From Mesoflavibacter profundi (GTDB lineage Bacteria > Bacteroidota > Bacteroidia > Flavobacteriales > Flavobacteriaceae), in the NCBI RefSeq assembly GCF_014764305.1, contig NZ_CP061703.1, positions 1,315,501-1,379,500 on the forward strand: DNA of 64,000 nt, written 5' to 3'. The notes beneath the pieces are model-generated. The model worked only from the letters and a program-made list of their open reading frames with translations. It was not told the origin of the DNA and did not search any database. Below, in pieces: positions 1 through 7,934 of the stretch. Each line of letters opens with the position of its first letter. Position 1 is the stretch's first letter. The position numbers and the translations under genes were made by a program.

Positions 1-2306
1 TTAAAATCCTTCTGTTCTAAAGGAAACCAAATTTGTGATTTCTTGTCTCTATATATATCTAAATCTGCATAAGGAAAGATTACAACAGGAAATTCTAATC
101 CTTTGGATTTATGAATTGTCATTATTTGAACAGCTTCTTGATTTTCTGGAGACACAATACTTAATTTATCTTTTTTGTTGTCGTAATAGGTTAAAAACCC
201 AGAAATATCTGTGATGTTTTTTTGAGAATAGTCTAACACCAAATCTAAATAAAACTGAATATAAGCATCAGATTCATCTGTTAATTTAAATTGTCTTGCT
301 ATACTTTCTACAGTATCATAAAGTGATAATTGTGTTATGCTATTTGCATCAAAGAAGATTTCAAATTGATTAAAAGTTTTAAAGAATACTTCCTCATTTA
401 GTGATAAAGCTTTGCTTATAAAATCGTGTTTATTAGCTATATCATAAGTGTTAGCAATGTAATGTAATATGTTGGCTTTAACCTCTAAGTTATTTGGGTT
501 TTCTAATATTCTTAGAACGTTGGTAATTAATTTTACCTCTTCAGAATTGTTTATTAACATGGTTTCTGAAGAAATTATAGCAACATTATTTTCTGCTAAA
601 TATTTTGAAATACTAACACCATCTTTTCTTTTTCTAGTTAGGATACAAATGTCTTTTAAACTAAAACCATTAGTTAAACAATTGTTTATTATTTCTAATG
701 TTTTAGAGTTGTATTGATTGACTTTATCGTCATTATCTGTGTAATCTAAAAACGTTAAATTAACGTATCCATCTGTTGAAGTTTTATTTTTTTGACTAGC
801 GTCTTTGTATAATTCTGCATAGTCATGATTTCTAAAACTTGTTGTGGCTGTATAATTAAAAAACGAATTATTAAAATCGACTATATTTTTACAACTTCTG
901 TAATTGTATTCTAATTGAATAACGTCTTTATTTACAGGAAAAGGATTGGTTTGTTTAGTAAGCTCTATAAATTGTTCTGCTTTTCCGCCACGCCAACGGT
1001 AAATTGCTTGTTTAGCATCACCTACGATCATTGCTGTGCCAATTTCTCCTTTTAAATTTTGGCCAGTTAAGGCATTTTCCATTAACGGAATTAAATTATT
1101 CCATTGCATCAAAGAAGTATCTTGAAATTCGTCTATAAAATAATGTCTAAATTTTTCTCCTATACGCTCGTAAATAAAAGGTGTTGGTTGGTTTTTAATT
1201 TCTTCTGAAATTAATGTGTTAAACTCAGAAATTAGTAATTTGTTTTCTTCGTCTTTTATAGATTGTAATTCGGTTTTTATAGCGTTTAATACAGATAACG
1301 GAATGATGTTTTTGTATATCGCTTTTAGAAAAGTATATCCTTCTGTTATTACTTGGGATCTATAGTAAAGATCTTTAAGAGTATCTATTATAGTTAAAAT
1401 TAAATGTTTTGTATCAGCTGTCGCTTTGGCTCCAAAATAATTTTCTTCTTCTAGATTTTTAGCTAATCTTCCTTCAAATAATAAACTCTTTAAATTAAGT
1501 GTTGCTAGTTTTTTAAAATGATTAGGTAAATCAGAACTAGCAAAATGATTTATCGGAATATCATTTTCCTGAATTAAATCTAATGCTTCATTACCTATCT
1601 TTTTTGACTCTTTTTCTATTTTTGAAATATTAGATTTTAAACTGTTTTTTAAAACTTTAAAATCTTCTAACGTTTTATCTTTAAAAGCTTCATTTAAATG
1701 TGGTATATCATTTTCGTTAATTAGTTTTTTAGACATTTCAAATAAGTCCGAAGTAATATCCCAACTTTTATCATCATCTGCCTTTTCTAATGCAAATGCA
1801 ATTAATATTTTAGTAAAGGTTGTGTCTGTTCCTGCTTTTGAAATTAGGTTGTCTACAGCTTTTTGTAAAAGACTATCTGTATCAAGATCTACCTCAAAAT
1901 TTACAGGAAGATCTAAATCGTAAGCAAACGTTCTAATAAGTTTATGGTTAAAACCGTCTATTGTAGTAATATCAAAAGCAGCATAATTATGCATAATTGT
2001 ATTAAGAAGGTTTTTGGATTTTGTATGTACTTGTATTGGGCTTAAATCTAATTCTGTACAGATTAAATTAAACATGTCGTTTTTACCATCTAAAACATTA
2101 GTTTTAGAAAATTCATCCAAAGTTTTTAATAAACGATCTTTCATTTCGCCAACAGCTTTATTAGTAAAAGTCATTGCCAAAATGTGTTTAAACGCAAAAA
2201 TATTTTCGTTTTTAAAAAGAAGTTTTAAATAAGATTTGACAAGATTAAAAGTTTTACCACTACCAGCTGAAGCATTATAAACTTTAAAAGGCGTAAAAGT
2301 ATTCAT
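1..2306 (-). CDS. UvrD/RecB-family helicase-nuclease subunit (AddA-like), C-terminus beyond the window
   Basis: ATP-dependent DNA helicase of superfamily 1, probably the AddA/RecB-like subunit of a double-strand-break repair enzyme. I translated the minus strand from the ATG at 2306; 768 codons are open to the left edge, so the C-terminal part, where an AddA nuclease domain would lie, is not visible. Near the N-terminus is the Walker A motif ASAGSGKT, followed by AMTFTNKA (motif Ia). Further on come FIDEFQDTS (motif II, Walker B), GDAKQAIYRWRGG (motif III), LEYNYRS (motif IV) and IMTIHKSKGLEFPVV (motif V). This set is diagnostic of UvrD/AddA/RecB helicases. The gene is divergent from sodA. 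Whether it is AddA or another UvrD-like protein depends on the missing C-terminus and on an AddB-like neighbour outside the window. Confidence 0.88.
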   Translation of the reverse strand, partial: MNTFTPFKVYNASAGSGKTFNLVKSYLKLLFKNENIFAFKHILAMTFTNKAVGEMKDRLLKTLDEFSKTNVLDGKNDMFNLICTELDLSPIQVHTKSKNLLNTIMHNYAAFDITTIDGFNHKLIRTFAYDLDLPVNFEVDLDTDSLLQKAVDNLISKAGTDTTFTKILIAFALEKADDDKSWDITSDLFEMSKKLINENDIPHLNEAFKDKTLEDFKVLKNSLKSNISKIEKESKKIGNEALDLIQENDIPINHFASSDLPNHFKKLATLNLKSLLFEGRLAKNLEEENYFGAKATADTKHLILTIIDTLKDLYYRSQVITEGYTFLKAIYKNIIPLSVLNAIKTELQSIKDEENKLLISEFNTLISEEIKNQPTPFIYERIGEKFRHYFIDEFQDTSLMQWNNLIPLMENALTGQNLKGEIGTAMIVGDAKQAIYRWRGGKAEQFIELTKQTNPFPVNKDVIQLEYNYRSCKNIVDFNNSFFNYTATTSFRNHDYAELYKDASQKNKTSTDGYVNLTFLDYTDNDDKVNQYNSKTLEIINNCLTNGFSLKDICILTRKRKDGVSISKYLAENNVAIISSETMLINNSEEVKLITNVLRILENPNNLEVKANILHYIANTYDIANKHDFISKALSLNEEVFFKTFNQFEIFFDANSITQLSLYDTVESIARQFKLTDESDAYIQFYLDLVLDYSQKNITDISGFLTYYDNKKDKLSIVSPENQEAVQIMTIHKSKGLEFPVVIFPYADLDIYRDKKSQIWFPLEQKDF

Positions 2307-2372
2307 TAAAAAAAATATTTGTTACAAGATAAGGACAATCAATCTTAAAATAGTTATAAATTATTAGCATTA

Positions 2373-2405
2373 TTGAAGAAAAAACCTAAATTCTTAGTAA
2401 TTTTG
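2373..2405 (+). promoter_or_regulatory. Bacteroidota-type promoter of the superoxide dismutase gene
   Basis: A perfect TAnnTTTG -7 box (TAATTTTG, 2398-2405) lies 35 bases before the start codon. A TTG at 2373-2375 sits 22 bases upstream and could be the -33 element. This matches the known primary sigma factor consensus of Bacteroidota. The A-rich leader has no Shine-Dalgarno sequence, as is usual in the group. Confidence 0.55.
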
Positions 2406-2440
2406 AGAACAATAAAATATTAACCACAAAAACAAACAAT

Positions 2441-3049
2441 ATGGCTTTTGAATTACCAGAATTAGGATATGCTTACGATGCATTAGAACCACATATAGAC
2501 GCAAGAACTATGGAAATACACCATAGTAAACACCATAACGGATACACAACTAAGTTAAATGCCGCTATAGAAGGAACAGACTTAGAAGGTAAATCTATAG
2601 AAGATATTTTAACTAATTTAGATATGTCAAATAGTGCTGTTAGAAATAATGGTGGTGGATTTTACAATCACTCTTTATTTTGGACAGTAATGAATCCAGA
2701 AGGAAAAGGACGTTTGTCTGGAGAGTTAAAAGATGCTATTGAAGCAGAATTTGGTTCTTTTGATAATTTTAAAGATGCCTTTAGTAAAGCAGCTGCAACA
2801 CAGTTTGGATCTGGTTGGGCATGGTTATGTGTTCACAAAGGAGGAAAAGTAGAAGTATGTTCTACACCAAACCAAGATAATCCATTAATGCCAGGCGTAA
2901 CTTGTGAAGGTACACCAATCTTAGGATTAGATGTTTGGGAACACGCCTATTACTTAAACTATCAAAATAGACGACCAGATTATATCGAAGCTTTCTTCAG
3001 TGTAATTAACTGGAACGAAGTAGAAAGACGTTACGCAGAAGCAAAATAA
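2441..3049 (+). CDS. sodA: Superoxide dismutase, Mn-type
   Basis: Converts superoxide to oxygen and hydrogen peroxide in the cytoplasm. The 202-residue length is normal for the Fe/Mn SOD family. Expected metal ligands are His27 (in EIHHSKHH), His77 (YNHSLFW), Asp164 and His168 (in [10 protein letters not shown]). Two second-shell residues favour manganese over iron: Gly73 in the NNGGGFYNH motif, where FeSOD has Gln, and Gln145 in TPNQDNPLM, where MnSOD carries its Gln. Some Bacteroidota enzymes of this family work with either metal, so the metal preference is an inference. The gene is a single transcription unit with its own promoter upstream and a strong terminator directly downstream. Confidence 0.96.
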   Translation: MAFELPELGYAYDALEPHIDARTMEIHHSKHHNGYTTKLNAAIEGTDLEGKSIEDILTNLDMSNSAVRNNGGGFYNHSLFWTVMNPEGKGRLSGELKDAIEAEFGSFDNFKDAFSKAAATQFGSGWAWLCVHKGGKVEVCSTPNQDNPLMPGVTCEGTPILGLDVWEHAYYLNYQNRRPDYIEAFFSVINWNEVERRYAEAK

Positions 3050-3071
3050 GCTATCTAGCAACTTAAATATT

Positions 3072-3100
3072 AAAGCGAACCAAAATGGTTCGCTTTTTTT
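3072..3100 (+). terminator. Rho-independent terminator of sodA
   Basis: An 11-bp perfect stem, AAAGCGAACCA pairing with TGGTTCGCTTT around an AAA loop, is followed by a run of T. It begins 23 bases after the sodA stop codon. Confidence 0.9.
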
Positions 3101-3130
3101 GTTTAATATTTTGAATATCAACACTTTAAA

Positions 3131-3206
3131 AATAAAAAAGCCGGACGAGAGTCCAGCTTTTTTGCCCCAAATCTACCATGAACTTAACCTACTTATGTTA
3201 TGGTAA
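3131..3206 (-). ncRNA. Candidate small non-coding RNA with its own terminator
   Basis: On the minus strand a perfect -7 box lies at 3210-3217. It is followed by about 75 bases that end in a textbook terminator: stem GGAC/GTCC with a TCTC loop, flanked by AAAAAAGC and GCTTTTTT, at 3134-3163. The 5' part can fold in two exclusive ways. In one, GAACTTA (3204-3210) pairs with TAAGTTC (3181-3187); in the other, TACCAT pairs with ATGGTA further downstream. No open reading frame fits. There is no clear -33 element at the normal spacing. It could instead be the 3' UTR terminator of the purF-like gene upstream. Family unknown; a comparison with flavobacterial Rfam motifs such as Flavo-1 would be the first test. 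Confidence 0.45.
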
Positions 3207-3209
3207 GTT

Positions 3210-3217
3210 CAAATATA
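3210..3217 (-). promoter_or_regulatory. -7 promoter box in front of the candidate small RNA
   Basis: On the minus strand this reads TATATTTG, an exact match to TAnnTTTG. The nearest TTTG upstream is 34 bases away, which is too far for a canonical -33 element, so the promoter is only half supported. Confidence 0.4.
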
Positions 3218-3311
3218 ACGAAGTTTATTTTTAATAATTGTAATTAATAGTCAAAGTGTAAATAAAATCGCTTAAGTGACAAAATGATAAGGATTTAACA
3301 TTTTTTATGCA

Positions 3312-5210
3312 TTAATAAGCACGTTCTTTATTGCCTTCATAAAAGTTTATAAACGCTCTGTTTACAACTCTATTTCCACCGTTTGTAGGGTAATTACCAG
3401 TAAAATACCAATCTCCTAAATGTTTAGGACAAGCTTTATGTAAATTTTCTACAGATTGAAATATGATTTCTACTTTAGCATTTACACTTTTGTCTGTTAG
3501 TAATTCTGAAATTTTATCAGAAATTTGTTCTGGCGTAAATTGATCGTAAATTTCTTTCACATAATTTTTTATATCCTTATCTGCTAAATCTACTTGAGAT
3601 TTACATTTTTTATAAACCTCTTCTACTAAATCGTATTTGTTATTGTCTTTTAATAGTTCTAAAGCAGCATTAAATGCAACTAAAGATTCCAAATTTGCCA
3701 TATCTATCCCGTAACAGTCTGGATATCTAATTTGAGGTGCAGAAGAAACTACTATTATTTTTTTAGGATGTAATCTATCCATCATTTTAATAATACTCTT
3801 CTTTAAAGTTGTACCTCTAACAATACTATCGTCTATGATTACTAGATTATCTGTTGGTTTTATTACACCGTATGTGACATCGTAAACGTGTGCTACTAAG
3901 TCGTCACGACTACTATCTTCGGTAATAAACGTTCTTAGTTTTACGTCTTTAATTGCTATTTTTTCAATACGAGGTGTTTCTTCTAATATTGAAATAACTT
4001 GCTCTTTAGATAAGTTACCATTGCCATCTAAAATATCTTGTGTTTTTCTTTCGTTAAGATGTTCTTCCACAGTATCAATCATTCCATAAAACGATGTTTC
4101 TGCTGTATTTGGAATGTACGAAAACACTGTGTTTTTAGTATCGTTATCTATAGCTTTTAACACTTGCGGCATTAATAATTTACCTAAAGTTTTACGTTCT
4201 TGATAGATCTCGGCATCGCTTCCTCTAGAAAAATATATGCGTTCAAAGCTACAAGATTTACGCTCTAAAGGTTCTAAAATTTGTTTTATAGAAACGTCTC
4301 CGGATTTTTTAGTAATGATAGCATGACCAGGTTCAAGTTCTTTAACATCATCAAATTCTACATTAAACACAGTTTGAATCACAGGTCGCTCTGATGCTAC
4401 TACAACAACTTCATCATCTTTATAATAAAAAGCAGGTCTTATTCCTGCTGGATCACGTAATACAAAAGAATCTCCGTGACCTAAAAGACCAGCCATAGCA
4501 TAACCACCATCCCAATTTTTTGCAGCGCGTTTTAATATTTTATGCACTTTTAATCGTTCTGCAATTAATGGTGAACACTCGTGTTTACTATAACCTTCTT
4601 TTTTTAAGTCTTTATAAATTTTACTTACCGCATCGTCAAGAAAGTGTCCAATTTTTTCCATTATAGTAATGGTATCTGTATATTCTTTTGGATGTTGGCC
4701 TAAAGCAACTAGGTTGTTAAATAATTCTTTAACATTAGTCATGTTAAAGTTTCCTGCTAGTATTAGGTTACGATGCATCCAATTGTTTTGCCTTAAAAAC
4801 GGGTGTACACTTTCTACACTGTTTTTACCAAAAGTACCATAACGTACATGACCTAAAAGTACTTCGCCTATATAAGGTACGTGCTTTTTTTGTAGAGCAA
4901 CATCGTCTTGATATTCTGGATGTTCTGTTAATACTTGATTAATGCGGCTATTAATTTGTCCAAATATATCTTGAATAGGTTGTTGTTGTATAGATCGAAC
5001 TCTTGATATATAACGTTCTCCTGGTTTTGTATCTAATTTGATGCTAGCAAATCCAGCACCATCTTGTCCGCGATTGTGCTGTTTTTCCATCATTAAATAC
5101 ATTTTATTAACGCCATAAAATGCGCTACCATATTTTTCTTTATAATATTCTAAAGGTTTTAAAAGTCTAATATGCGCTATACCGCATTCGTGTTTTAAAG
5201 CATCACTCAT
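3312..5210 (-). CDS. purF: PurF-like class II glutamine amidotransferase / phosphoribosyltransferase (amidophosphoribosyltransferase family)
   Basis: Amidophosphoribosyltransferases make phosphoribosylamine from PRPP and glutamine, the first step of purine synthesis. Cys9 in KHECGIAH would be the N-terminal nucleophile of the class II amidotransferase after removal of a short propeptide; HNRGQDGAGFAS and LLGHVRYGTFG are typical of that domain. The PRPP-binding motif VIIDDSIVRGTT is intact, so the phosphoribosyltransferase half looks functional. At 632 residues it is well over 100 longer than ordinary PurF (about 500), with extra sequence between and after the domains. Flavobacteria commonly carry this long form as well as a normal PurF, so it may be a paralogue with a different role. 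It follows pfkB but is separated from it by a terminator and has its own promoter-like sequence. Confidence 0.8.
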   Translation of the reverse strand: MSDALKHECGIAHIRLLKPLEYYKEKYGSAFYGVNKMYLMMEKQHNRGQDGAGFASIKLDTKPGERYISRVRSIQQQPIQDIFGQINSRINQVLTEHPEYQDDVALQKKHVPYIGEVLLGHVRYGTFGKNSVESVHPFLRQNNWMHRNLILAGNFNMTNVKELFNNLVALGQHPKEYTDTITIMEKIGHFLDDAVSKIYKDLKKEGYSKHECSPLIAERLKVHKILKRAAKNWDGGYAMAGLLGHGDSFVLRDPAGIRPAFYYKDDEVVVVASERPVIQTVFNVEFDDVKELEPGHAIITKKSGDVSIKQILEPLERKSCSFERIYFSRGSDAEIYQERKTLGKLLMPQVLKAIDNDTKNTVFSYIPNTAETSFYGMIDTVEEHLNERKTQDILDGNGNLSKEQVISILEETPRIEKIAIKDVKLRTFITEDSSRDDLVAHVYDVTYGVIKPTDNLVIIDDSIVRGTTLKKSIIKMMDRLHPKKIIVVSSAPQIRYPDCYGIDMANLESLVAFNAALELLKDNNKYDLVEEVYKKCKSQVDLADKDIKNYVKEIYDQFTPEQISDKISELLTDKSVNAKVEIIFQSVENLHKACPKHLGDWYFTGNYPTNGGNRVVNRAFINFYEGNKERAY

Positions 5211-5243
5211 TGTAGTTGTGTTGTGTGTTGTTTTTAAGAATGA

Positions 5244-5272
5244 TAAATTTATATGTCCTTAATTTGAAACAA
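5244..5272 (-). promoter_or_regulatory. Probable promoter of the PurF-like gene
   Basis: Minus strand: TAAATTTA (5244-5251, one mismatch to TAnnTTTG) is preceded by TTG (5270-5272) with an 18-base spacer. It lies 34 bases upstream of the start codon and just after the pfkB terminator. Confidence 0.35.
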
Positions 5273-5277
5273 GTTAA

Positions 5278-5308
5278 TAAAAAATGCGCTCAAAAAATTA
5301 GAGCGCAT
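5278..5308 (-). terminator. Terminator after the PfkB-family kinase gene
   Basis: On the minus strand the perfect 8-bp stem ATGCGCTC/GAGCGCAT with a 9-base loop is followed by a T run. It begins 5 bases past the kinase stop codon and separates the purN-rnh-pfkB run from the PurF-like gene. Confidence 0.85.
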
Positions 5309-5313
5309 AAGTT

Positions 5314-6237
5314 TTATAATTCAATTTCAAATTGTGTTAAGTTTTTAAACTGTTGCAGTCGTTTGTTTACCTCGTCTTCTGTTAGCGTTAACATACGTTC
5401 TGTTCCAAATTTTTCTACGCAAAAGGATGCTAAAGTTGATCCGTAAATTACTGCGTTTTTCATGTTTTCGAAAGATACATCGCCTGTACTTGCTAAATAA
5501 CCTGCAAATCCACCAGCAAAAGTATCTCCTGCTCCTGTTGGATCAAAAACTTCTTCTAGTGGTAATGCTGGAGCATAGAATACATTGTCATTATGAAATA
5601 GTAACGCACCATGTTCTCCTTTTTTAATTACTACGTATTTTGGACCCATTTCGTGGATTTTTCTTGCAGCAACAACAAGGCTGTATTCTCCTGTTAATTG
5701 TCTTGCTTCTTCATCATTAATTGTAATGACATCTACACGTTTTATAACTTCGTGTAATTGGTCTAATGCGGTATCCATCCAAAAATTCATAGTATCTAAG
5801 ACTACTAATTTTGGCTTTTTAGTCATTTGAACTAGTACACCTATTTGTACAATAGGATGTAAGTTACCTAGCATGACTACATCAGAGTCTTTGTAATTGT
5901 CTGGTACAATTGGATTAAAATCTGCTAATACGTTTAACTCAGTTGCTAACGTATCACGAGAATTCATATCGTTATGGTATTTACCACTCCAGAAAAATGT
6001 TTTACCGTCTTTTACTATTTCTACACCTTCAATATTGATATCTCTATCTTTTAAAAGGTCAAGATATTCTTGAGGAAAATCACCACCAACTACAGATACT
6101 GCTGCTGTATCTACATTAAAATTTGCAGCAGATAATCCTATATAAGTTGCTGCGCCACCAAGTATTTTATCGGTCTTACCGAAAGGTGTTTCTATAGCAT
6201 CAAAAGCTACTGTACCTACTATTACTAGTTTGCCCAT
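5314..6237 (-). CDS. PfkB-family carbohydrate/nucleoside kinase
   Basis: ATP-dependent kinase of the ribokinase superfamily. The C-terminal signature DPTGAGDTFAGGFAGYL carries the catalytic Asp of GAGD and the anion hole. The N-terminal GGAATYIGLSAANF matches the substrate-binding region, and TINDEEARQLTG is the second family signature. The substrate cannot be read from sequence; adenosine-like, sugar and nucleoside kinases share this fold. An in-frame ATG eight codons further upstream exists, but I choose the start at MGKLVIVGTVAFD because family members begin exactly at this beta strand. That gives 307 residues, normal length. It lies 69 bases after the RNase H gene and may be co-transcribed with purN. 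Confidence 0.88.
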   Translation of the reverse strand: MGKLVIVGTVAFDAIETPFGKTDKILGGAATYIGLSAANFNVDTAAVSVVGGDFPQEYLDLLKDRDINIEGVEIVKDGKTFFWSGKYHNDMNSRDTLATELNVLADFNPIVPDNYKDSDVVMLGNLHPIVQIGVLVQMTKKPKLVVLDTMNFWMDTALDQLHEVIKRVDVITINDEEARQLTGEYSLVVAARKIHEMGPKYVVIKKGEHGALLFHNDNVFYAPALPLEEVFDPTGAGDTFAGGFAGYLASTGDVSFENMKNAVIYGSTLASFCVEKFGTERMLTLTEDEVNKRLQQFKNLTQFEIEL

Positions 6238-6306
6238 AAAGCGTTTTAAATTAAGCGGCAAATATATGACTTTTTAATCGATTTTTAAGTTACTATTCTA
6301 GGTAGA

Positions 6307-6948
6307 TTATTTTCTTCCAAAATCTGCTGGTATTTCTCCCCAAGCTTTGGTTTCCCATTTTAAAATCGTTGTAGTATAAGTGTTTTCGTTAAGCCATTTT
6401 ATTGCGCGATCTACCAAATCAAAAACTGGTTTGTTTTTATCGTTACGTTTTAATTTACTGTTGCAGTTTTTCTTTTTAACCCAACTTATTGCGGTTTTAG
6501 AGTCGGTATAAATAATACGGTTACTATTGTGTTGTTTTAAAAATGCTAATCCGTGGACAATAGCTAAAAATTCGCCTATATTATTGGTGCCTTCTTCAAA
6601 AGGACCTTGTATAAATAGTTGTTTTTTGGTTTTGGTATCTACACCACGATATTCCATTTTTCCTGGATTACCAGAAGATGCAGCATCTACAGATATAGAA
6701 TTATAGTTAGGTTGACCTATTTTTTTTAGTTGTTCTTCAGTTAAATCACTTTTAAATGTTTTGTTTTTGCCAACGTAATCAAAATAATTTCCTTTTAATG
6801 CTTTTTTTGCAGCATCAAATGTTGTGAAAGATTTGTATTGTGCGCCTTCAAAATCTTTAATTTGGGCCTTGCAATCGTCCCAAGTTTCAAAAACACCTGT
6901 GTTGTGACCTTTCCAAACCGTATAGTATTTCTTTTTTTTCTTACCCAT
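6307..6948 (-). CDS. rnhA: Ribonuclease H with N-terminal viroplasmin (RNA/DNA hybrid-binding) domain
   Basis: Cleaves the RNA strand of RNA/DNA hybrids, for example at R-loops and replication primers. The first ~55 residues (KKYYTVWKGHNTGVF, then WDDCKAQI and SFTTFDAAKKAL) are a viroplasmin-type hybrid-binding domain as in eukaryotic RNase H1. The catalytic domain follows, with Asp88 in SISVDAASSGNPG, Glu126 in NNIGEFLAI and Asp149 in IIYTDSKTA; the fourth acidic residue is likely in the ETKAWGEIPADF tail. This two-domain form is common in Bacteroidota. The start overlaps the end of purN by 8 bases, which suggests translational coupling. The symbol is by function; orthology to E. coli rnhA covers only the catalytic domain. 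Confidence 0.9.
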   Translation of the reverse strand: MGKKKKKYYTVWKGHNTGVFETWDDCKAQIKDFEGAQYKSFTTFDAAKKALKGNYFDYVGKNKTFKSDLTEEQLKKIGQPNYNSISVDAASSGNPGKMEYRGVDTKTKKQLFIQGPFEEGTNNIGEFLAIVHGLAFLKQHNSNRIIYTDSKTAISWVKKKNCNSKLKRNDKNKPVFDLVDRAIKWLNENTYTTTILKWETKAWGEIPADFGRK

Positions 6949-7507
6949 TTAAAAGTTGATCTACGACTTTAGGAAAATATTCCATTTCTAATTCATGTAT
7001 TTTTGAAGCAACATCTTGTGCGCTATCATTTGGTAAGACATCACATTTTGCTTGAAAAATGATAGCCCCTTCATCATAATTTTCGTTTACATAATGAATT
7101 GTTATGCCAGTTTCTGTTTCTTTATTTTTTACAACAGCTTCGTGTACATTCATACCGTACATGCCTTTTCCGCCGTATTTTGGCAACAATGCAGGGTGAA
7201 TATTAATAACTTTATTAGGGAATTGGTTAAGTATATTTTCTGGGAATTTCCATAAAAACCCGGCTAATATTATTAAATCAGGATTTGAAGATTTTAATAT
7301 GTTTAATACGTCTTCTGTTTTTGTAAAAGCAATTCGGTTAAACGATAATGCGCTAACATTCAGTTTTTTACACCTGTCTAAAACTTTGGCATGAGGATTG
7401 TTAGTCAATACTTGAACAACAGACGCATTGTCACTATTGTGAAAAAACTTAATTAAATTTTCAGCATTACTTCCACTTCCGGACGCAAAAATTACTACAC
7501 GTTTCAT
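6941..7507 (-). CDS. purN: Phosphoribosylglycinamide formyltransferase
   Basis: Transfers a formyl group from 10-formyltetrahydrofolate to glycinamide ribonucleotide, the third step of purine synthesis. The phosphate-binding FASGSGSNAENL is at the N-terminus. The catalytic Asn/His segment is VINIHPALLPKYGGKGMYG, and the downstream NYDEGAIIFQ holds the catalytic Asp. An ORF extending 14 codons further upstream is rejected: conserved sequence starts at MKRVVIFASGSGSN. The 188-residue length is normal. It is the first gene of a minus-strand run with rnhA, divergent from acpP across a 182-base gap. Confidence 0.95.
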   Translation of the reverse strand: MKRVVIFASGSGSNAENLIKFFHNSDNASVVQVLTNNPHAKVLDRCKKLNVSALSFNRIAFTKTEDVLNILKSSNPDLIILAGFLWKFPENILNQFPNKVINIHPALLPKYGGKGMYGMNVHEAVVKNKETETGITIHYVNENYDEGAIIFQAKCDVLPNDSAQDVASKIHELEMEYFPKVVDQLLNG

Positions 7508-7651
7508 TTTTATAGTTTCAATGTTAAATTCTTCAAACAAAAAAAGCAATAATTATTAACAATTACGGGCAAAAACTTAAATTCTTCAATATAAATATTT
7601 AAATTAGTAGCACATTTTTTTACTAAAAGTGTGTTTTAAATTAAAGTTTTT

Positions 7652-7659
7652 TATTTTTG
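7652..7659 (+). promoter_or_regulatory. -7 promoter box of the acpP operon
   Basis: TATTTTTG matches TAnnTTTG exactly and ends 30 bases before the acpP start codon. No clean TTTG is seen at the -33 position. Confidence 0.5.
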
Positions 7660-7689
7660 CCACTTAATTAAAACTAAAAAATTAAAATT

Positions 7690-7923
7690 ATGTCAGACAT
7701 TGCATCAAGAGTAAAAGCGATTATCGTAGACAAATTAGGTGTTGATGAGAACGAAGTAGTAAACGAAGCAAGCTTCACTAACGACTTAGGAGCAGATTCT
7801 TTAGACACTGTAGAATTAATTATGGAATTCGAAAAAGAATTTGATATCCAAATTCCAGACGACCAAGCAGAGAACATTGCAACAGTAGGTCAAGCTGTAT
7901 CTTATATTGAAGCTGCAAAATAA
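7690..7923 (+). CDS. acpP: Acyl carrier protein
   Basis: Carries growing acyl chains on a phosphopantetheine arm during fatty-acid synthesis. Small (77 residues) and acidic, with the attachment Ser37 in the classic [10 protein letters not shown] motif. It starts the acpP-fabF-rnc run (gaps of 11 and 12 bases), a gene order conserved from Proteobacteria to Bacteroidota. Codon use is cleaner and more GC-tolerant than its neighbours, consistent with high expression. Confidence 0.98.
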   Translation: MSDIASRVKAIIVDKLGVDENEVVNEASFTNDLGADSLDTVELIMEFEKEFDIQIPDDQAENIATVGQAVSYIEAAK

Positions 7924-7934
7924 GCACAATATTT

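Noticed and set aside
469-717. Plus-strand open frame of 82 codons (likewise 2014-2232)
   Set aside because: It lies opposite the UvrD/AddA-like helicase, whose motifs are clear on the other strand.
7508-7549. 14-codon N-terminal extension of PurN
   Set aside because: PurN proteins begin with the first beta strand, MKRVVIFASGSGSN.
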